DNA of 64,000 nucleotides from Aspidiotus rigidus. Lineage: Eukaryota > Arthropoda > Insecta > Hemiptera > Diaspididae. The position numbers and the translations under genes are program-made. Shown here piece by piece: positions 25,448-37,974 of the stretch. The DNA is taken from the NCBI GenBank assembly GCA_035079385.1, contig JAVHKY010000023.1, forward strand, positions 10,143,501-10,207,500, given 5' to 3'. The stretch's first letter is position 1. Every line of letters starts with the position of its first letter. The notes beneath the pieces were generated by a model that was given only the letters and a program-made list of their open reading frames with translations, was not told the origin of the DNA and made no database searches.

Positions 25448-28400
25448 GTATCAAAAGTTAATTCTTCGCCAAGTATATAATCCATGTTCTTTTTCGAATT
25501 TCGTGTGAAAAGATGAAATTTGTTGCAGTACGTTATGCCATTATTAATGAATCAAATGGGATCGGTGTTGTATTTTTTCATTTTGCAAACGAACAGTACG
25601 TTTAAAATTCGAATATGCTGTTGTAAGGTACTTTTCTGCACGGAAGAAAATATAATCGTTTAAATCGTAATGCATTAACAGGTATCTTATATTGTGTTCC
25701 ATTGGCCAACTCGATCACGTTCGTAGTTACAGTTATCATGAGCTGGATATTAGGGGAAAGAACATTGAGTAAAAGTAAGAATCATATTTTCAAAATTGTC
25801 TCGCATTTCTGTAAGAAATTGAACAAATCTTTGCTCCCTGTGTTATTCTTATGGGAGTCAAAAGTCTCCTAAGCCACCGTGACAACACTGATTCCTAACT
25901 ATGACGTAGGCAGGAAATCGGTCTATAAAAAATGTGTCGTTATCCACGAATAATATCTTCTTTATAGAAAAAATACCATATTAGAATAGGTAATTACAAA
26001 TCAATTATTCGTCACTATCACTGGCTAAGCCATAGTCACTTCCTCAGATTTCCAGTTTCTCAAGCACCGAATAATCGCGGTGCCGCACAAATAATGAAGC
26101 AATAATCTTGCATTTGAACCTACGGACGTCCACGTTAGAACATGTTCTTCGTAATGATTCATTTCATCAGTCAAGTCGACTCAAAGATAAGCCGCCCTCG
26201 CATATAAGCCGCACCCGGATTTTAAAGCTCGAAAAATGAAAAAAAGGTGCGTCTTACATTCAATGAAATACGGTAATTTCATGGAAGTTTAAGTATGGAA
26301 ATGTAGTTCTACAACTTTTGTTCCAAGACGTTTATATTGCTCCCGACCCCCTCGGAGCGCCATGAGACTTTTTCAGGATTCTTTCGGAATTCTACGGTAA
26401 ATTCTACATAAGAATTTGTTTGAAAAAAAAATGCAAAAATTTTTTCGTCACTTTTTAGGGTTTGTGCCCCCTTTAACCCCCTCCGAGGGATCCAGGAATT
26501 TCTTCACTATGTTTCCCGGATTTCGCGCTAAATTCTATTTCGGAACCCGTTGAGATTTTTCCAAAAAACACAAAATATTTTTTCATCAATTTTTTTTTTT
26601 GGAGGGGGGGAGGGGGTGAAGCCCCTGGGCTCTTTGGAAAGTCGGAGATTTTTTTTTAGTATTTTTCCCAAATTTTTCGGAAAATTTCAAAGTTCTGGGC
26701 CACTCTGCACCAACACCGTTTTTCCTATAAACTAAGCTCATTTTTTGCATGCACCAGAAAATCCTAAAATCCTCTACTTTTATACACTGAATTCTTAGCT
26801 GTAACTTTCAGAGCAAAATTTACCCATTTTTCAACCTCCTAGAAATTTCCTCAATTTTTTCAATTATATATTTGACTGTTTTTGAGATAAATATGAATCA
26901 ATTCACCCTATTTTTCGTCCAAAATTTCAGAGTTTTTATATCATTATTTTATGCATCAATTTTCTATATTTTCATCATAAAATGAATCTCGTGAGAACTA
27001 CATCCATCACTCCTAGTATGTGCTGCGCTAGTCTGCACCAGTCTGTTCCAGAACCGGTTTTTCTATAAACCAAGCTCATTTTCACATACTCTAAAAAATC
27101 CTAAAATTCTCTACTTTTATACACTGATTTTTCAACTGTTTTTAAGCTAAATATGAATCATTTCACCCTATTTTTCTCTCTTTCTAGTTTGAAAATTTTC
27201 ATCTTTTTGTATCATTTCTATATCAATTCTATATTATTTTCCACCTTCACCTCCAAATGAATTTTGGAAACATTCATTATCTCTAGATTTCAAAGCTCTC
27301 TACAATTTTCCAGTCAATCTATAAACCATAGTCATCAAAATAAAAAGGGTACTGGTACCCAGTATAAAAACTTTCACTGAATTTAATAAAAAATATAAGA
27401 AGTTTTTTTCATAGCCTTGAAAATTTGTTAAAGAATGAAGAAAGCAAAACGGAATAATCATAAAATTATATAAAATGATAGCGCTCCATGCGGAGAAACT
27501 TCAAATGTTTTTCCTCTTTAGCTGACGTCACGCCGATTCTGAATTTTTCTACCTTAAAAATGAGGGATGTCTCGAAAATGACTAATAAGCTTTTGCGCTA
27601 GACTGCGTCATATAAAAGTATGAAAATTTTCAATCTCTCTCTGTATTCCCATTGAAAATTGATAAAAAAGTGAGAATCCTTTGAACTCCTATTAAATTGT
27701 ATACAAATAATATGAAAATTTTTTGGTGTCTCTCATTTTCTATGAAATTGTATACAAATTGATACAAAAAGTAATAAAATTTTTAAACCTCTGAATTTCT
27801 TTCATAATTGATACAAAATGTATTAAAATTTTTGAACCTCTGAATTTCTTTCAGAATTGATAAAAAATGTATGAAAATTTTTAAACCTCTGAATTTCTTT
27901 TTTCTATCAAAATTGATAAAAATTGTATAAAAATTGATATAAAATGTATGAAAATTTTTAATCCTGAATTTCTTTTTTTCTTTTAGAAATGATACAAATT
28001 GTATAAAAATTGATATAAAATATAAGAAAATTTTTAATCCTCTGAATTTCTTTTAGAAATGATACATTTTGTATAAAAATTGATACAAAATGTATGAAAA
28101 TTTTTAATCTTCTGAATTTCTTTCAGAACTGATATATTTTGTATAAAAATTGATACAAAAAGTATGAAAATTTTTAAACCTTCGAATTTCTTTCTTCTAT
28201 TAAAATTGATACCAATTGTATAAAAATTAATACAAAATGTATGAAAATTTTTAATCCTCTGAATTTCTTTTTTTCTTTTAGAAATGATACAAATTGTATA
28301 AAAAATGATATAAAATGTATGAAAATTCTTAATCCTCTGAATTTCTTTTAGAAATGATACATTTTGTATAAAAATTGATACAAAATATATGAAAATTTTT

Positions 28401-30226
28401 ATCTTCTTTTCTTTTAGAATTTTGATACAAATGTATGAAAATTTTTGATATTCCAAATTTCTTTTAGGTTAAAAAAGATAAAAATGATGCAAAAACTCTG
28501 AAATTTTCGAACTGTTCAAAAACAGATAAATATACTGTTGAAATGGGTGAATTTTTCTCTGTGTGCTAGAATGAAAATTCTGAATTTCTTACATTTTTTA
28601 TGAGTATTGAAAAGTACCGGTAACTCTCACGAGAGAGATTTATTTTTAGTAAAAAGATAGAAAATTGATGTAGAAATGATACAAAAAGTTCGAAATTTTT
28701 GAACTATCTTGGAAGAAAAATAGGGTGTATAAAAGTAGAGGATTTTTAGAGTATGTGAAAATGAGCTTGACTTATAGAAAAATATCAGTGACGTACGATA
28801 AATTTGTAAGTAGAGAGAGCCTAGAGATAATGAATGTTTACAAAATTCATTTGGGGGTGAAGGGGGAAAATGATATAGAATTGATATAGAAATGATACAA
28901 AAAGATGAAAATTTTCAAACTAGAAAGAGAGCAAAATAGGGTGAAATGATTCATATTTAGCTTGAGGTTGAAAAATGGGTAAATTTTGCTCTGTGTAAGT
29001 GCGCTAGAATAAAAAATTTGAATTTCTTACATTTTTATGAGTATTGGAAAGTAGCTCTCACCAGAGACATTTATTTTTAGTAAAATGATAGAAAATTGAT
29101 GGAGAAATGATTCATATTTACCTTAAAAACAGCTAAGAATTCAGTGTATAAAAGTAGAGGATTTTAGGATTTTCTGGTGCATGCAAAAAATGAGCTTAGT
29201 TTATAGAAAAAACGGTGTTGGTACAAAGTGACGCAGAACATACATTATATATCTACTGTAATATGTCACTTCAATTTTACCCCTGATTTAGGGGTAAACC
29301 TAAAATGTCGGAATAATTTGTTGATAATTTTTTTCGAATTTAGCGATCCGAATTACATAAGAATTCACATAAATTGCGAACCAAAAGAAATATTTCGGTC
29401 ATTTATATGCAAAAACTCCTTCCAGTTAGGCAACCCGCCATTATGGGGCACTAGGGGTTTGAGCCGTGGCACTATGGCTCAAATTTTTCGTTCAAGTGTC
29501 CTAAACGTTCGTTCCAAATTTCATAATTTTAATATGAAATGCAAGGTTGAACTCATCATTTGCACTAAGCCGCCGGACTATACGGAGGTTTATTGTTTAG
29601 CTAGTAATTGGGAGATAAGAAGAGGATCTGATGTGTTTGTGTCGTTTGTTCTCAGTTGGATGATGGGATGGAAGGAACCATTTCCTGTGAGTTTCTTGAT
29701 ATCTCTCCAGATGGTAGAGATAGACAGAGGATTATTCAATCCCGCAACAAATAAGCTCTAGGACTGTTTCTTTCTGGACTTTCTTTGGCGCGGGCTTTCT
29801 TGCGTGGACAATTTTTCTTAGTTTTACAAGTTTTTGATTTATTTGTAGTTCGGGTATGGCAATTTTGCCTAACATCTCTTCTATATGACTACTAATCCAA
29901 CAAAAATTTCTCGATGGTGTCAAGATTTTGAAGCCCACCAATGACGTCACAATCCGAGTTTCTAATTTTTCCTGGTCTTCCACATAGAGGAATTATAAAC
30001 TAAATATTTTGTATAACACTAGATTAGGTCGAGGTCACCCGGACACAAAGTACTGCTGAAACCCAATAATAGCCAGTCCATTTCGAAGAGGACCATTTAT
30101 TTATGAACTTTCCCTCCACTGATAAATGTCTAGTTATCAACTCTATTAATTTTTTTTACAGAAATTATGATTGGAGTAGCATTCATGGTGATAGGAATTG
30201 CGTGCCATATGACTGACTTGAAGTAG
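25287..30226 (+). CDS. TMEM234: TMEM234 homologue (last four exons; first coding exon not found)
   Basis: Four exons in consistent phase: 25287-25447, 25529-25595, 25682-25774, 30162-30226. They encode about 128 residues. Matches to the TMEM234 family are FLVGLLWGCSNPLMKLATRN in the first transmembrane segment, WKYVMPLLMNQMGSVLYFF in the second, CVPLANSITFVVTVIM in the third and IMIGVAFMVIGIACHM in the fourth. TMEM234 is a small four-helix membrane protein of the EamA/DMT-like group; its function is poorly known. The 5' exon must supply the start codon and one base (phase 1) and is not visible in the 97-bp gap after NDUFAF3. The last intron is 4.4 kb, swollen by a foldback element. Ends with TAG at 30224-30226; AATAAA at 30567-30572. 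Confidence 0.88.
25529..25595 (+). CDS. TMEM234: TMEM234 exon: second transmembrane segment
   Basis: Acceptor tttgttgcag, donor gtacgt. Encodes YVMPLLMNQMGSVLYFFILQ plus two residues; PLLMNQMGSVLYF is the most family-like stretch. Confidence 0.87.
25682..25774 (+). CDS. TMEM234: TMEM234 exon: third transmembrane segment
   Basis: Acceptor gcattaacag, donor gtaaga. Encodes ILYCVPLANSITFVVTVIMS then WILGERTLSK; VPLANS and the GE pair before the next helix match the family pattern. Confidence 0.87.
26170..26275. repeat. MITE-like fragment ('ataagccgcaccc' type)
   Basis: Contains gataagccgccctcgcatat, aagccgcacccggatt and ggtgcgtcttac ending in aatacggta. Wording like this is common in short Tc1/pogo-type repeats of many animals, which is recollection, not a search result. 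No TIR pair could be fixed. Confidence 0.4.
26280..26699. repeat. Imperfect tandem repeat, GC-patterned
   Basis: Three related stretches with 'ccccctcggagcgccatgag', 'ccccctccgagggatccagg' and 'gggctctttggaaagtcgga', each followed by 'ttttt..aattttcggaaaa'-like sequence. Spacing is about 120-150 bp. Frames across it have no protein character. Confidence 0.5.
26700..29232. mobile_element. 2.5-kb foldback element with arms of about 500 bp in last TMEM234 intron
   Basis: The left outer end (ccaacaccgtttttcctata, then aaactaagctcattttttgc and atgcaccagaaaatccta) is matched in inverted orientation at 29115-29225. Further inverted matches continue inward: 'cacatactctaaaaaatcc' at 27080 against about 28740, and 'aaacattcattatctctag' at 27268 against about 28818. 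The centre (27600-28470) is a tandem repeat. No transposase. The structure is that of foldback/long-TIR DNA elements; target duplication not resolved. Confidence 0.72.
27600..28470. repeat. Tandem repeat core of the foldback element
   Basis: Many copies of 'gatacaaaatgtatgaaaat', 'ttttaatcctctgaatttct' and 'ttttagaaatgatacaaatt', with a unit of about 60 bp and a doubled unit of about 120 bp. The - strand frame at 28034-28456 repeats the same Lys/Ile/Phe-rich phrases and is not a gene. Confidence 0.8.
29233..30161 (+). other. Remainder of last TMEM234 intron
   Basis: Holds a 177-codon open frame (29228-29761) that lacks an ATG start and shows no motif. Otherwise a pyrimidine tract and acceptor at 30151-30161. 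Confidence 0.4.
30162..30226 (+). CDS. TMEM234: TMEM234 terminal exon: fourth transmembrane segment
   Basis: Acceptor aattttttttacag. Encodes IMIGVAFMVIGIACHMTDLK then TAG. Distance from the previous exon is 4387 bp, but phase and hydrophobic pattern both fit. Confidence 0.82.
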
Positions 30227-30390
30227 CGTATTTTTTTCTTGATACAGGAGCGTACCATTGCAAGGTACACAAGAAAGAACTCAAATTTTCGACAAAACAT
30301 TTTAATGTGTACTTATTTTTTGTAAGTCAACGAAACAATCAAATACATAAGAATGACATATTATTATTATGATCGAACGTCATGGATTAT

Positions 30391-30421
<31 letters not shown>

Positions 30422-33400
30422 TGTTTCTTAAACACCACAATATATCTTTAAATATTAACGTTGGCAATTTCGAAGCTATAAGTTGTGATTTTTTTTTAAT
30501 GATATAACGGTAATATAAAAGGTACAGTGAAGAAAAATATTATTAAGTATCTATGAATATATGCATAATAAAGCTAAAGTTATATTGCTTGAAAAATTCG
30601 TATTATTGCTTTTTACCGGTAATACATATGTCGATATAGGATTCAAAGGGAGTTTCGAGTTAGAATTCATAACACTCTAGTTTCTAAGCAAGAAATAATT
30701 TTGTACTTGGTCGAGGAGAGATATCAAGAATTATTAAGGATTGAAGAAATTTTCTAAACTAAAAAGAGACTAGAGAAACCAAATACAAAGGAACATTAAA
30801 TAACATATTTTCGCACATTTCTGATGTAGTAAGGTCAGATTCTCGTTTATCGCATAAGTACTCGAAATACGTTAATTATTCAGCCTGAAAATGAGTACAT
30901 AAGAATCTGAATACAAACAAAATTCAAGGTTAAAATTTTTAGAACGTCTATTGAGAACAAGATGACAAAGTAATTACCAAGATGTCGATTCCCTATCTCT
31001 AATGTTACATTTTACAAAACTTGTTTCATTGCGAATGCGATATTTATTGCAAGAGACTTGTTTTTTTTAAAACCTAACATATCACAATACGCACAAAATT
31101 TATCGAAGCTTCGAATAGAGAAAAATAAATACGAAATTTTCGACGGATAGAATAAATGATGATTTTAGATTATCGCAGTAGACGTAAAAATGGGTTAAGA
31201 TTATTCAGCTAAACAAATAAGACACAAGTGACAAAAAAAATAAAATAAAGTTCAGATTAATGGGTACTATTTTCAATGGCATAGTTTCACATACTGTCAT
31301 CAAGCGTCATTATTTTCGTACTTAATTCGTAACCGAGTTGAAATAGCAATTTTATGAAAATTTTAATTGTTGTGGGAAAAAATTCTTAGTACGTAACCTG
31401 ATATGGAAGAAATGTTCGAAAATTTGAATAGTTTGGAATCGTGCGAGTATACAGTGATAGAAATTGATACACTTCGATTCTTTGACCCATTTCGTTCTTG
31501 TGAGTATAGGCTTGTTTCGAGTAAGACGGGTTTTGTAGCTATTTTTATTTTCTCCCTCTGTAATCTCTCAAAGGTTGAGCAAGACACCATCATTTTTGTT
31601 TCTGAATACAAAAATTGGTCAAGAATCAACTAGATTTGGATATGCTTTTAGAGAACCTTCTTTCAAATTAATATTTTGAGCGAATTTCAGAAAATTTTGC
31701 TTCCGTTGACCCGCGTTGGAAGACTTTTGTGAGACGCAAAATATAATTTACAGTTCAAACTTCACTTTTTCCTTGACTTAGCATAAGCTCGAGCGAGATC
31801 CTTCCTTTCCTTTTTCTCTCTTCGCCTTATCGAAAAGTAAGGTGCACTCTCTCCAAAATAGGTGTTCAATCTTCTTCTATCTCCTTAATCGATTTTTATT
31901 CACTTTCCTCTTTTTCCACTCTTAAATACTATGAAAATTTGTTTGTTGAAATAAAGGCGCGAAAAAGATACAAACGAAATCACACACGTATTCACTAACA
32001 AGGAATCACCTTTGATCGAATCAAAATTTTGTTCGTGAACACTACACATGAAAGTGATTCCAAATGATAAGATAATTTAAAGAAAAAAAAATACGAACAA
32101 CAAAGTAATAACCGCTTATAAAACACAAATAAGAAGAGAAAAACTTATGGTAGTCCGTCGCTAACATAAGGTAAACTTAAAAAAAAAAAAACTATAAACT
32201 TACAAAATACTCATAACCTTAGACAAATATGAAAGTAAACAAAGTGATTTTATAAGAACAAAATGACTAAAACGTGCTATCACATAGACCTAGAATTGAG
32301 ATAAATTTTTCGATCGTCGAATCTGTTCAGAATGAGGAAGGAGGCTTCGAACGAAATTTTTTTTTTTTAATAATTATGAAGATATTGTGCGATGCGAACT
32401 TCGACAATTTTATAACATTTATACCGGAGTGAATGAAAGGAACTATTTCTTATGAATTACAGCAATCACAAACAAAAACTTGAACACCGCTCAGTTTCTA
32501 CTTCAACAGTCGATACCAAAAATAATAATATGATAAAAAATGCATCATTTAGAATGAGGGGAAAGCTCTTTCATTCAACAAAAACAATAAACCGCCTTAC
32601 GAAGAACATTGAACTGAATACAAATCCTCTTAATTGTACTTTTGATTTGATGATGAATAGTTTATCACATTATCGAGTTACAAATTCACGTAATTGCCGG
32701 ATTCGTATAATTATGATCACCTATTTTCTGAACCGTCTTTTCAGGAAACGTTGACGGTTACTGAAGCCTTCTTGAATGAGTTTAAACTCCAACGAAAGGT
32801 GAAAATTAACCAAAATTTTAAATAAACGAACTAGGCATATATCGCTCCTAAAGTCTTTAACGTAATTTTAGATCTTGCGCTGCAGGAACTGGAATGAAGA
32901 CAATGAAAGGGTACGAAGGTGCGGAAGATGAAAATTCAACCACACAACAACTGGAGGAAAAAAATACTATTAGAGTAATGGTCATGAACAATTCAAGGGT
33001 GACATTTCAGAATAATATGCAGGTTATCAGTTCGATCGATAGATGGCTCGCAGTTTAGTCGAGTTTCAGGAAATGGCAAGGCGGATCGAACTAGAAGTGA
33101 GTTGATGAAGTTCCACTGTTATCTTTGTCAACTGGAGCAAGAAGAAATTCAGAGGACAAATAGATTAAAATTTCGTACTGGCAACAACCAACCTACAACG
33201 ACGAACCAGACAATTTAATCATCTTGATTTCTTTCTATCGAGAAAGAGAAGATAATTCATAGAATTTTCTCGTTTCTGCGGGGAAATTTGAAAAGCTCCG
33301 ATTATCAAATCTGCAGAACGAAAGACACAATAAAGTCAATATTCGTTACCATTCCTGCAGTCGAATACATAACTGTAATTTCTTAGGACAGAAGGGAAAA

Positions 33401-34950
33401 CCCTGTGAACCAATATTCACAATAATCTTGTACACAATTTCAAGAGCGTAGTTTCTCTCAAAGAAAGTCGAAGGTTAGAAAAAATAAACAAACTTCTTTA
33501 AAATTTGGTAGACCAGACAACTACATAAGTTCGGGGTGTTTTCCTGCGCCCCTACAATCGGAGCAAATTTTATGTTTGAAAATAATTGGCTTAGAAATGA
33601 AAAGTAATAATACTACAAGTAAATAAATCTTACACGGACAAATTTTCATAATAAATAAGTGCATAAATAAAGCGTAGATAAATTGACTGCAAATAATAAG
33701 CCGTACTAGTAACGGCCGAAAGAAAAATATACGGCAATATAAAATGGCATTGTTTTGTACTTTTGATACTTAAATATAAGCGCTCGTAAACCATAATCTT
33801 CGACAAATAGGCCAAGGATTTCGAGGAGGAAAAAATTAAACTTTTAAACTTCGTTTACGGTAATGCATTCAGAATGATGAATTTTATGTACCTCAACTTT
33901 CTTCTAGACCCCTGTACAGCCGCAAGTTTTTCGAATAAAGAAACGACGCCCATAAATATGTCACTCGTATTCACATCGTATGCGTAAGAATTGCCTAGCC
34001 ATAAAATGATATTAGAACAAGTGGCATTGTTAGCTCGTAGCAGAAGAATAAAAACCAAACAAACAAAATACAGAAATATAGTGGTAAGGAAACAAACCCC
34101 ATCGTTCGATTCGCTACGGAGGCATTACTTTCAAGGTTCGCTTTCATTCGTTATCTGTGCGGATGAAAAATATTCATCGTACAGTCCCTCGGCAAATCAT
34201 TATCATTTTCTCAACTATTTTCTTTCCTATACCGGTACATACAACACGACCTTCATTTTACGTTATTCGCGGAATAATGATTTCATTGTTATTTTACTGA
34301 TAACTGAAAACGAAATTGAAAGCGAAAAAACTAACGAACGTATTTTAACGTTAATATTTAGGGTTTACTTTTATTTCGAAAAATGCAACGCTTCGATTAT
34401 ATTTCCTCCGCCCATTTTTTTTTTTACTCTTGAAATGCATAAACCAAACTGAAAAAGAACATCACAGACGAAATAAGACACTAAAATTTAGAAAGTTACT
34501 CCGCTAAAATAGAATACAATCGAAGTTTCATCTTTTGAAAATGATAACTATCGTTCTTATAAATAATAACATTTTATAATGCCAATATTCAATAGAAATG
34601 CAATCATGACTACGGACTCAATTTGTAAATAAAATAATTGAGAAATATTCACCGACCGGCCTAGAAGTTTCTTTATTATAAGAAGGGTCATCACCTCCTA
34701 ACTGATTATTCTGAATAGGGCTTCTTCCAAACGTGCACCGAAAATTGGCAATAATCTCGCACAATGTTTGAAGAAAGAGCGTTGACTCCATCATAACTTA
34801 TGAATACATTTATATTAGAACCAGTCTTATAACCTCACGCGGCTTCGTGCTATTTTTCGTATAGTACAAAATGAATTAAAAGTAAAAAAAAAAACTTAGC
34901 CCACTTACACCTCTCTAACTCGGTAACGAAATGAAACGACGTACATACCA
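30227..34950. other. Intergenic spacer between TMEM234 and zinc-finger gene
   Basis: AT-rich and low in the repeat families seen elsewhere; contains a (TA)n run at about 30395-30420. The two genes converge here, so both 3'UTRs probably lie in it. Open frames at 31363-31633, 32452-32754 and 33855-34452 have no motif. Confidence 0.4.
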
Positions 34951-35652
34951 TCAAGTATTTACTGGAACATCTTCGACGATGCTCAATTCATCCCCGCTTT
35001 CGGACGACGACGCCGAAACGGGAACTCGATTCGGACATGTTTTCGAATGGCTAGCCAACTGAATCATGTCATCAAAAACTTGAGAACAAAGTTTACATAT
35101 AACAGCGGCGTTCAACTTATGCGTTTTATGTAAATGCTTCTTGTATTTCGACTCCCAACAGAATTTCAGATTACAGAACATACACGTGAGTCTGAGTCCT
35201 TGTTGATGTTTAATACGCTTAGATTCGTCGGTGAATTTTTTCTTGCAACCTTCGCAGGTCGAAGAAGACGATTTATTCGAATTCGAAGGGACCGTTTGTT
35301 CGCTGCGATCGCGTGTCACAGGTTTCGGCTTCACAACTTTGAGCTCTCTCTTTTTATAGGTTCTCACTTTCGAATCACTTCTTCTACGCGCGACATCGTT
35401 CAGTGATTTTGTTTCTGTTTTCGTTGCTACATGTTCCATTTCCATGTGACAAATTAAAGCTATATTATATCGGAAAGATTCGTTACATACAGAGCACGTA
35501 TTCGTATCATCTTCGTGGAATAATTCGGCCTGCAGATCGGCGGACGTTATTGACATGGGATGGAAGATACTGTTTTCTACCTCTTCATCGCTGCTAATTT
35601 CGACGATGCTTTCATCGATCACTAGCTTACAATCCGAAGAGTCTGCCTCCAT
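34951..35652 (-). CDS. C2H2-type zinc-finger protein (ATG-containing exon)
   Basis: A 233-codon frame from ATG at 35652 to TGA at 34953-34951; the open frame extends nine codons upstream but starts at TTG. Finger 1 (CSVCNESFRYNIALICHMEM then EH) has C-x2-C-x12-H-x4-H. A second, degenerate unit starts CEGCKKKF and reaches a His but no second His. Finger 3 (CMFCNLKFCWESKYKKHLHK then TH) is canonical. Finger 4 (CKLCSQVFDDMIQLASHSKT then C) is C2HC-like. The N-terminus is acidic, the linker basic, the tail Ser/Glu-rich. Probably a nucleic-acid-binding nuclear protein; no orthologue recognised. On the - strand an acceptor (cctcatttcag) ends at 35720, so 5'UTR exons lie upstream. Donor-like GTAAAT and GTATGT flank the stop, so an alternative longer C-terminus is possible. 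Confidence 0.75.
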   Translation of the reverse strand: MEADSSDCKLVIDESIVEISSDEEVENSIFHPMSITSADLQAELFHEDDTNTCSVCNESFRYNIALICHMEMEHVATKTETKSLNDVARRRSDSKVRTYKKRELKVVKPKPVTRDRSEQTVPSNSNKSSSSTCEGCKKKFTDESKRIKHQQGLRLTCMFCNLKFCWESKYKKHLHKTHKLNAAVICKLCSQVFDDMIQLASHSKTCPNRVPVSASSSESGDELSIVEDVPVNT

Positions 35653-35719
35653 TTCGACGTAACGAAACAAAGTCGGCAAACAGGGGGCGAGGAGGGATTA
35701 TTTATTTATCCAAGATGCA

Positions 35720-37974
35720 CTGAAATGAGGAATATCAAAATGAGACCTGAAGAAACAGGGAGAAAATGTTACTGCCGATTAATGGAATATCAATACAACG
35801 GACTTCATTTGAAGTAGTAAAAAAAAAATAATCAGAACAAAAAAATTACCTTGATCAATATTTATGCGTATAGTTCAAAGTTGAAAAATGTTGACATTCA
35901 AATTCTATTCGTATCCTCACGGCTTTCTTGATTCTGAATATTCACCTCGTTTTGAAAACCTGAAAGCTCGTTCATAATTCTGCGCAAAAACCGATTTTTC
36001 TTCGTTGAATTACTTCACCCAGTTTGGGAGGGCCACTAGGTAAACTTAAAACAGATCCTGAATTCTAAACATGTTTGTCGTAATAAAACAATAATTTATA
36101 GACTCATTGAATGTATTTTTTTTTTTTTTGTTCTTAGTAGATTTGAACCTTCCACAGATACCTACCGCTCTCTACCACGTGTTCACGTGAGCACATGCTT
36201 CACGTGACGGCGTTTCTCACCGACAAGCTGACAGCCTTCAGGCTTCAAGTTATACTCTGTTCACTTTAAGAAAAGATAAAAAGTAGTTCCGTACGAACTT
36301 AGGTACCTCGAGAACGGAACGGTAGATTAAAAATTAAAATTACCTGGAGTGTTTCGTTCTCGAAGAACGTACTTTGTACTACTTTCTAATCTTTCTTAAG
36401 GGTGTGTTCTACTTTGTCACCAACACAAAGACACATAGGTCGGTAGAGGAATAAAAAGAGGTAACGTGGAGTACCAACTACGACTTGAAATAAGCGGCTC
36501 CAAATTTCATGAAGCTTTTTTTTTCATTTCCAACAAAATGGTAATAATAATGAAAATAATAGTAACAAAACATAGGAACAAAAGGTAACAAAAATAATAA
36601 TATCTATAATAATAATAATAACAGAAAAAAAAAAAAAAAAAAAAAAAAGTTTTCTTTTTTTAAATAATAACAAAACGTAAAAGAAATTTTTCAAGTATTA
36701 AGGGGGGAGAAAAGGGAGGTTGGAGTAGAGGGTGGCCTAGGCCTTGCCTCGTCTTTATAGATTGAAAGTGAAAGGTCCTAAAAATAACGTAAATCGGTTT
36801 ATGACTTAAAAAGTGTTTCTCATAATTATGGTTACCTATTTTATTGTAGGAAGTTGAGCTCCTTTGTACTGATAACGTGCGCGAATAATTCGATCGTTAT
36901 TCTAATAATAAATCAAACTAGCAATTATCAACTAATTTCCGTTATTGATGGAGTCATTTATGAGTAGACTCTGAAATTTCATGAGATTTAGAGCTAATTT
37001 CAAGTTGTACTTAGTATTCCAGAATATTTTCCCACAGTGTACTGCGAGTTACAGAGTTCCAAGTATAAATACAACTAGCGGTTGGCGACGCGCCTCCGGC
37101 GCGCCTGACCGCTAGCTGTGTGTTGAGTAGATATCTGTGTTTTATAGGTATCTGTATCTTGTAGGTATGTGTGTTTTGTAGGTATCTTGGAATTCAGATG
37201 AATTTTTAAAAAAGAAACAGTGGAAAGAGTTTTGCAAAATTCACAACTATTCAGTTCAAAAATAAGAAAATAGACACCAAAAACTGCGACTGTACTTATA
37301 AAAATATATCAAAGTTCCGAGTCGCACAAAAATAAAATCACCAAATTAAATTTTTTACACACTAATTCACTTGAGATCGAGCTGACTTAACGCGTGAAGC
37401 CTGTATTCATCGCAGCAGAATACAGACAAATCCATTGACATTTTGCCAGTCCCTAAGAAAACACACGGACAACAGGTAAAAAAAAGGGTAATTTCCGCTA
37501 GCCCATACGCAGTGCGCACCGTGTCTAGACATTGGTTCTTGTATGAGATACCGGATGTAAAATCCTTTATGTAGGTGTTTTTAAAACTGTGAATAAAATA
37601 ATTTGCTTAGTATGGAAGTACAGCGAATACTGTAGTCACAAAATTTCCTCCTAAAAATCTGGAACCGGGCTCATTCGAAAGGAAATTACAGGGGCTACAA
37701 TTTTTGTTCTCTTCAATTTTTCATAAAAATGAGTTATACTCGAGTTATCACAATAATTCAATTCTCGAAACTGCGCCACTCAACACGCGTAGGTCTAACG
37801 TACATGGCAAGCTACACCACCACGTTTTTTACCGACTTTTTACTTGTAAAAAGTGAGGTATTACACCCGACGCAAAGTATTCAGGGGGAGGGGGCAATGA
37901 ATTTTCTCGACGTTTTGGAGGTCCTAGATCACTTCTACCCTAATAAGAAAATTTCAGGTTTCCTTATATATATA
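35720..37974. other. Upstream of zinc-finger gene; no gene seen
   Basis: Contains a long A run at about 36626-36648, AAT-rich simple sequence at 36540-36620 and the GC-rich hairpin described separately. 5' exons of the - strand zinc-finger gene may lie here but I cannot identify them. Confidence 0.35.
37075..37115. repeat. GC-rich hairpin in AT-rich DNA
   Basis: The sequence ctagcggt..gcgcgcc..accgctag folds: outer arms ctagcggt and accgctag, inner arms gacgcgcc and ggcgcgcc. It stands out against surroundings of low GC. Could be the relic of a small palindromic repeat. Confidence 0.6.

Noticed and set aside
28034..28456. 140-codon - strand frame
   Set aside because: Falls wholly in the tandem core of the foldback element; its Lys/Ile/Phe phrases repeat with the DNA period.
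29228..29761. 177-codon + strand frame in the TMEM234 intron
   Set aside because: Starts at GTG, overlaps the end of the foldback element, shows no motif or codon character I trust.
35134..35597. + strand frames opposite the zinc-finger gene
   Set aside because: Shadows of the - strand coding sequence.
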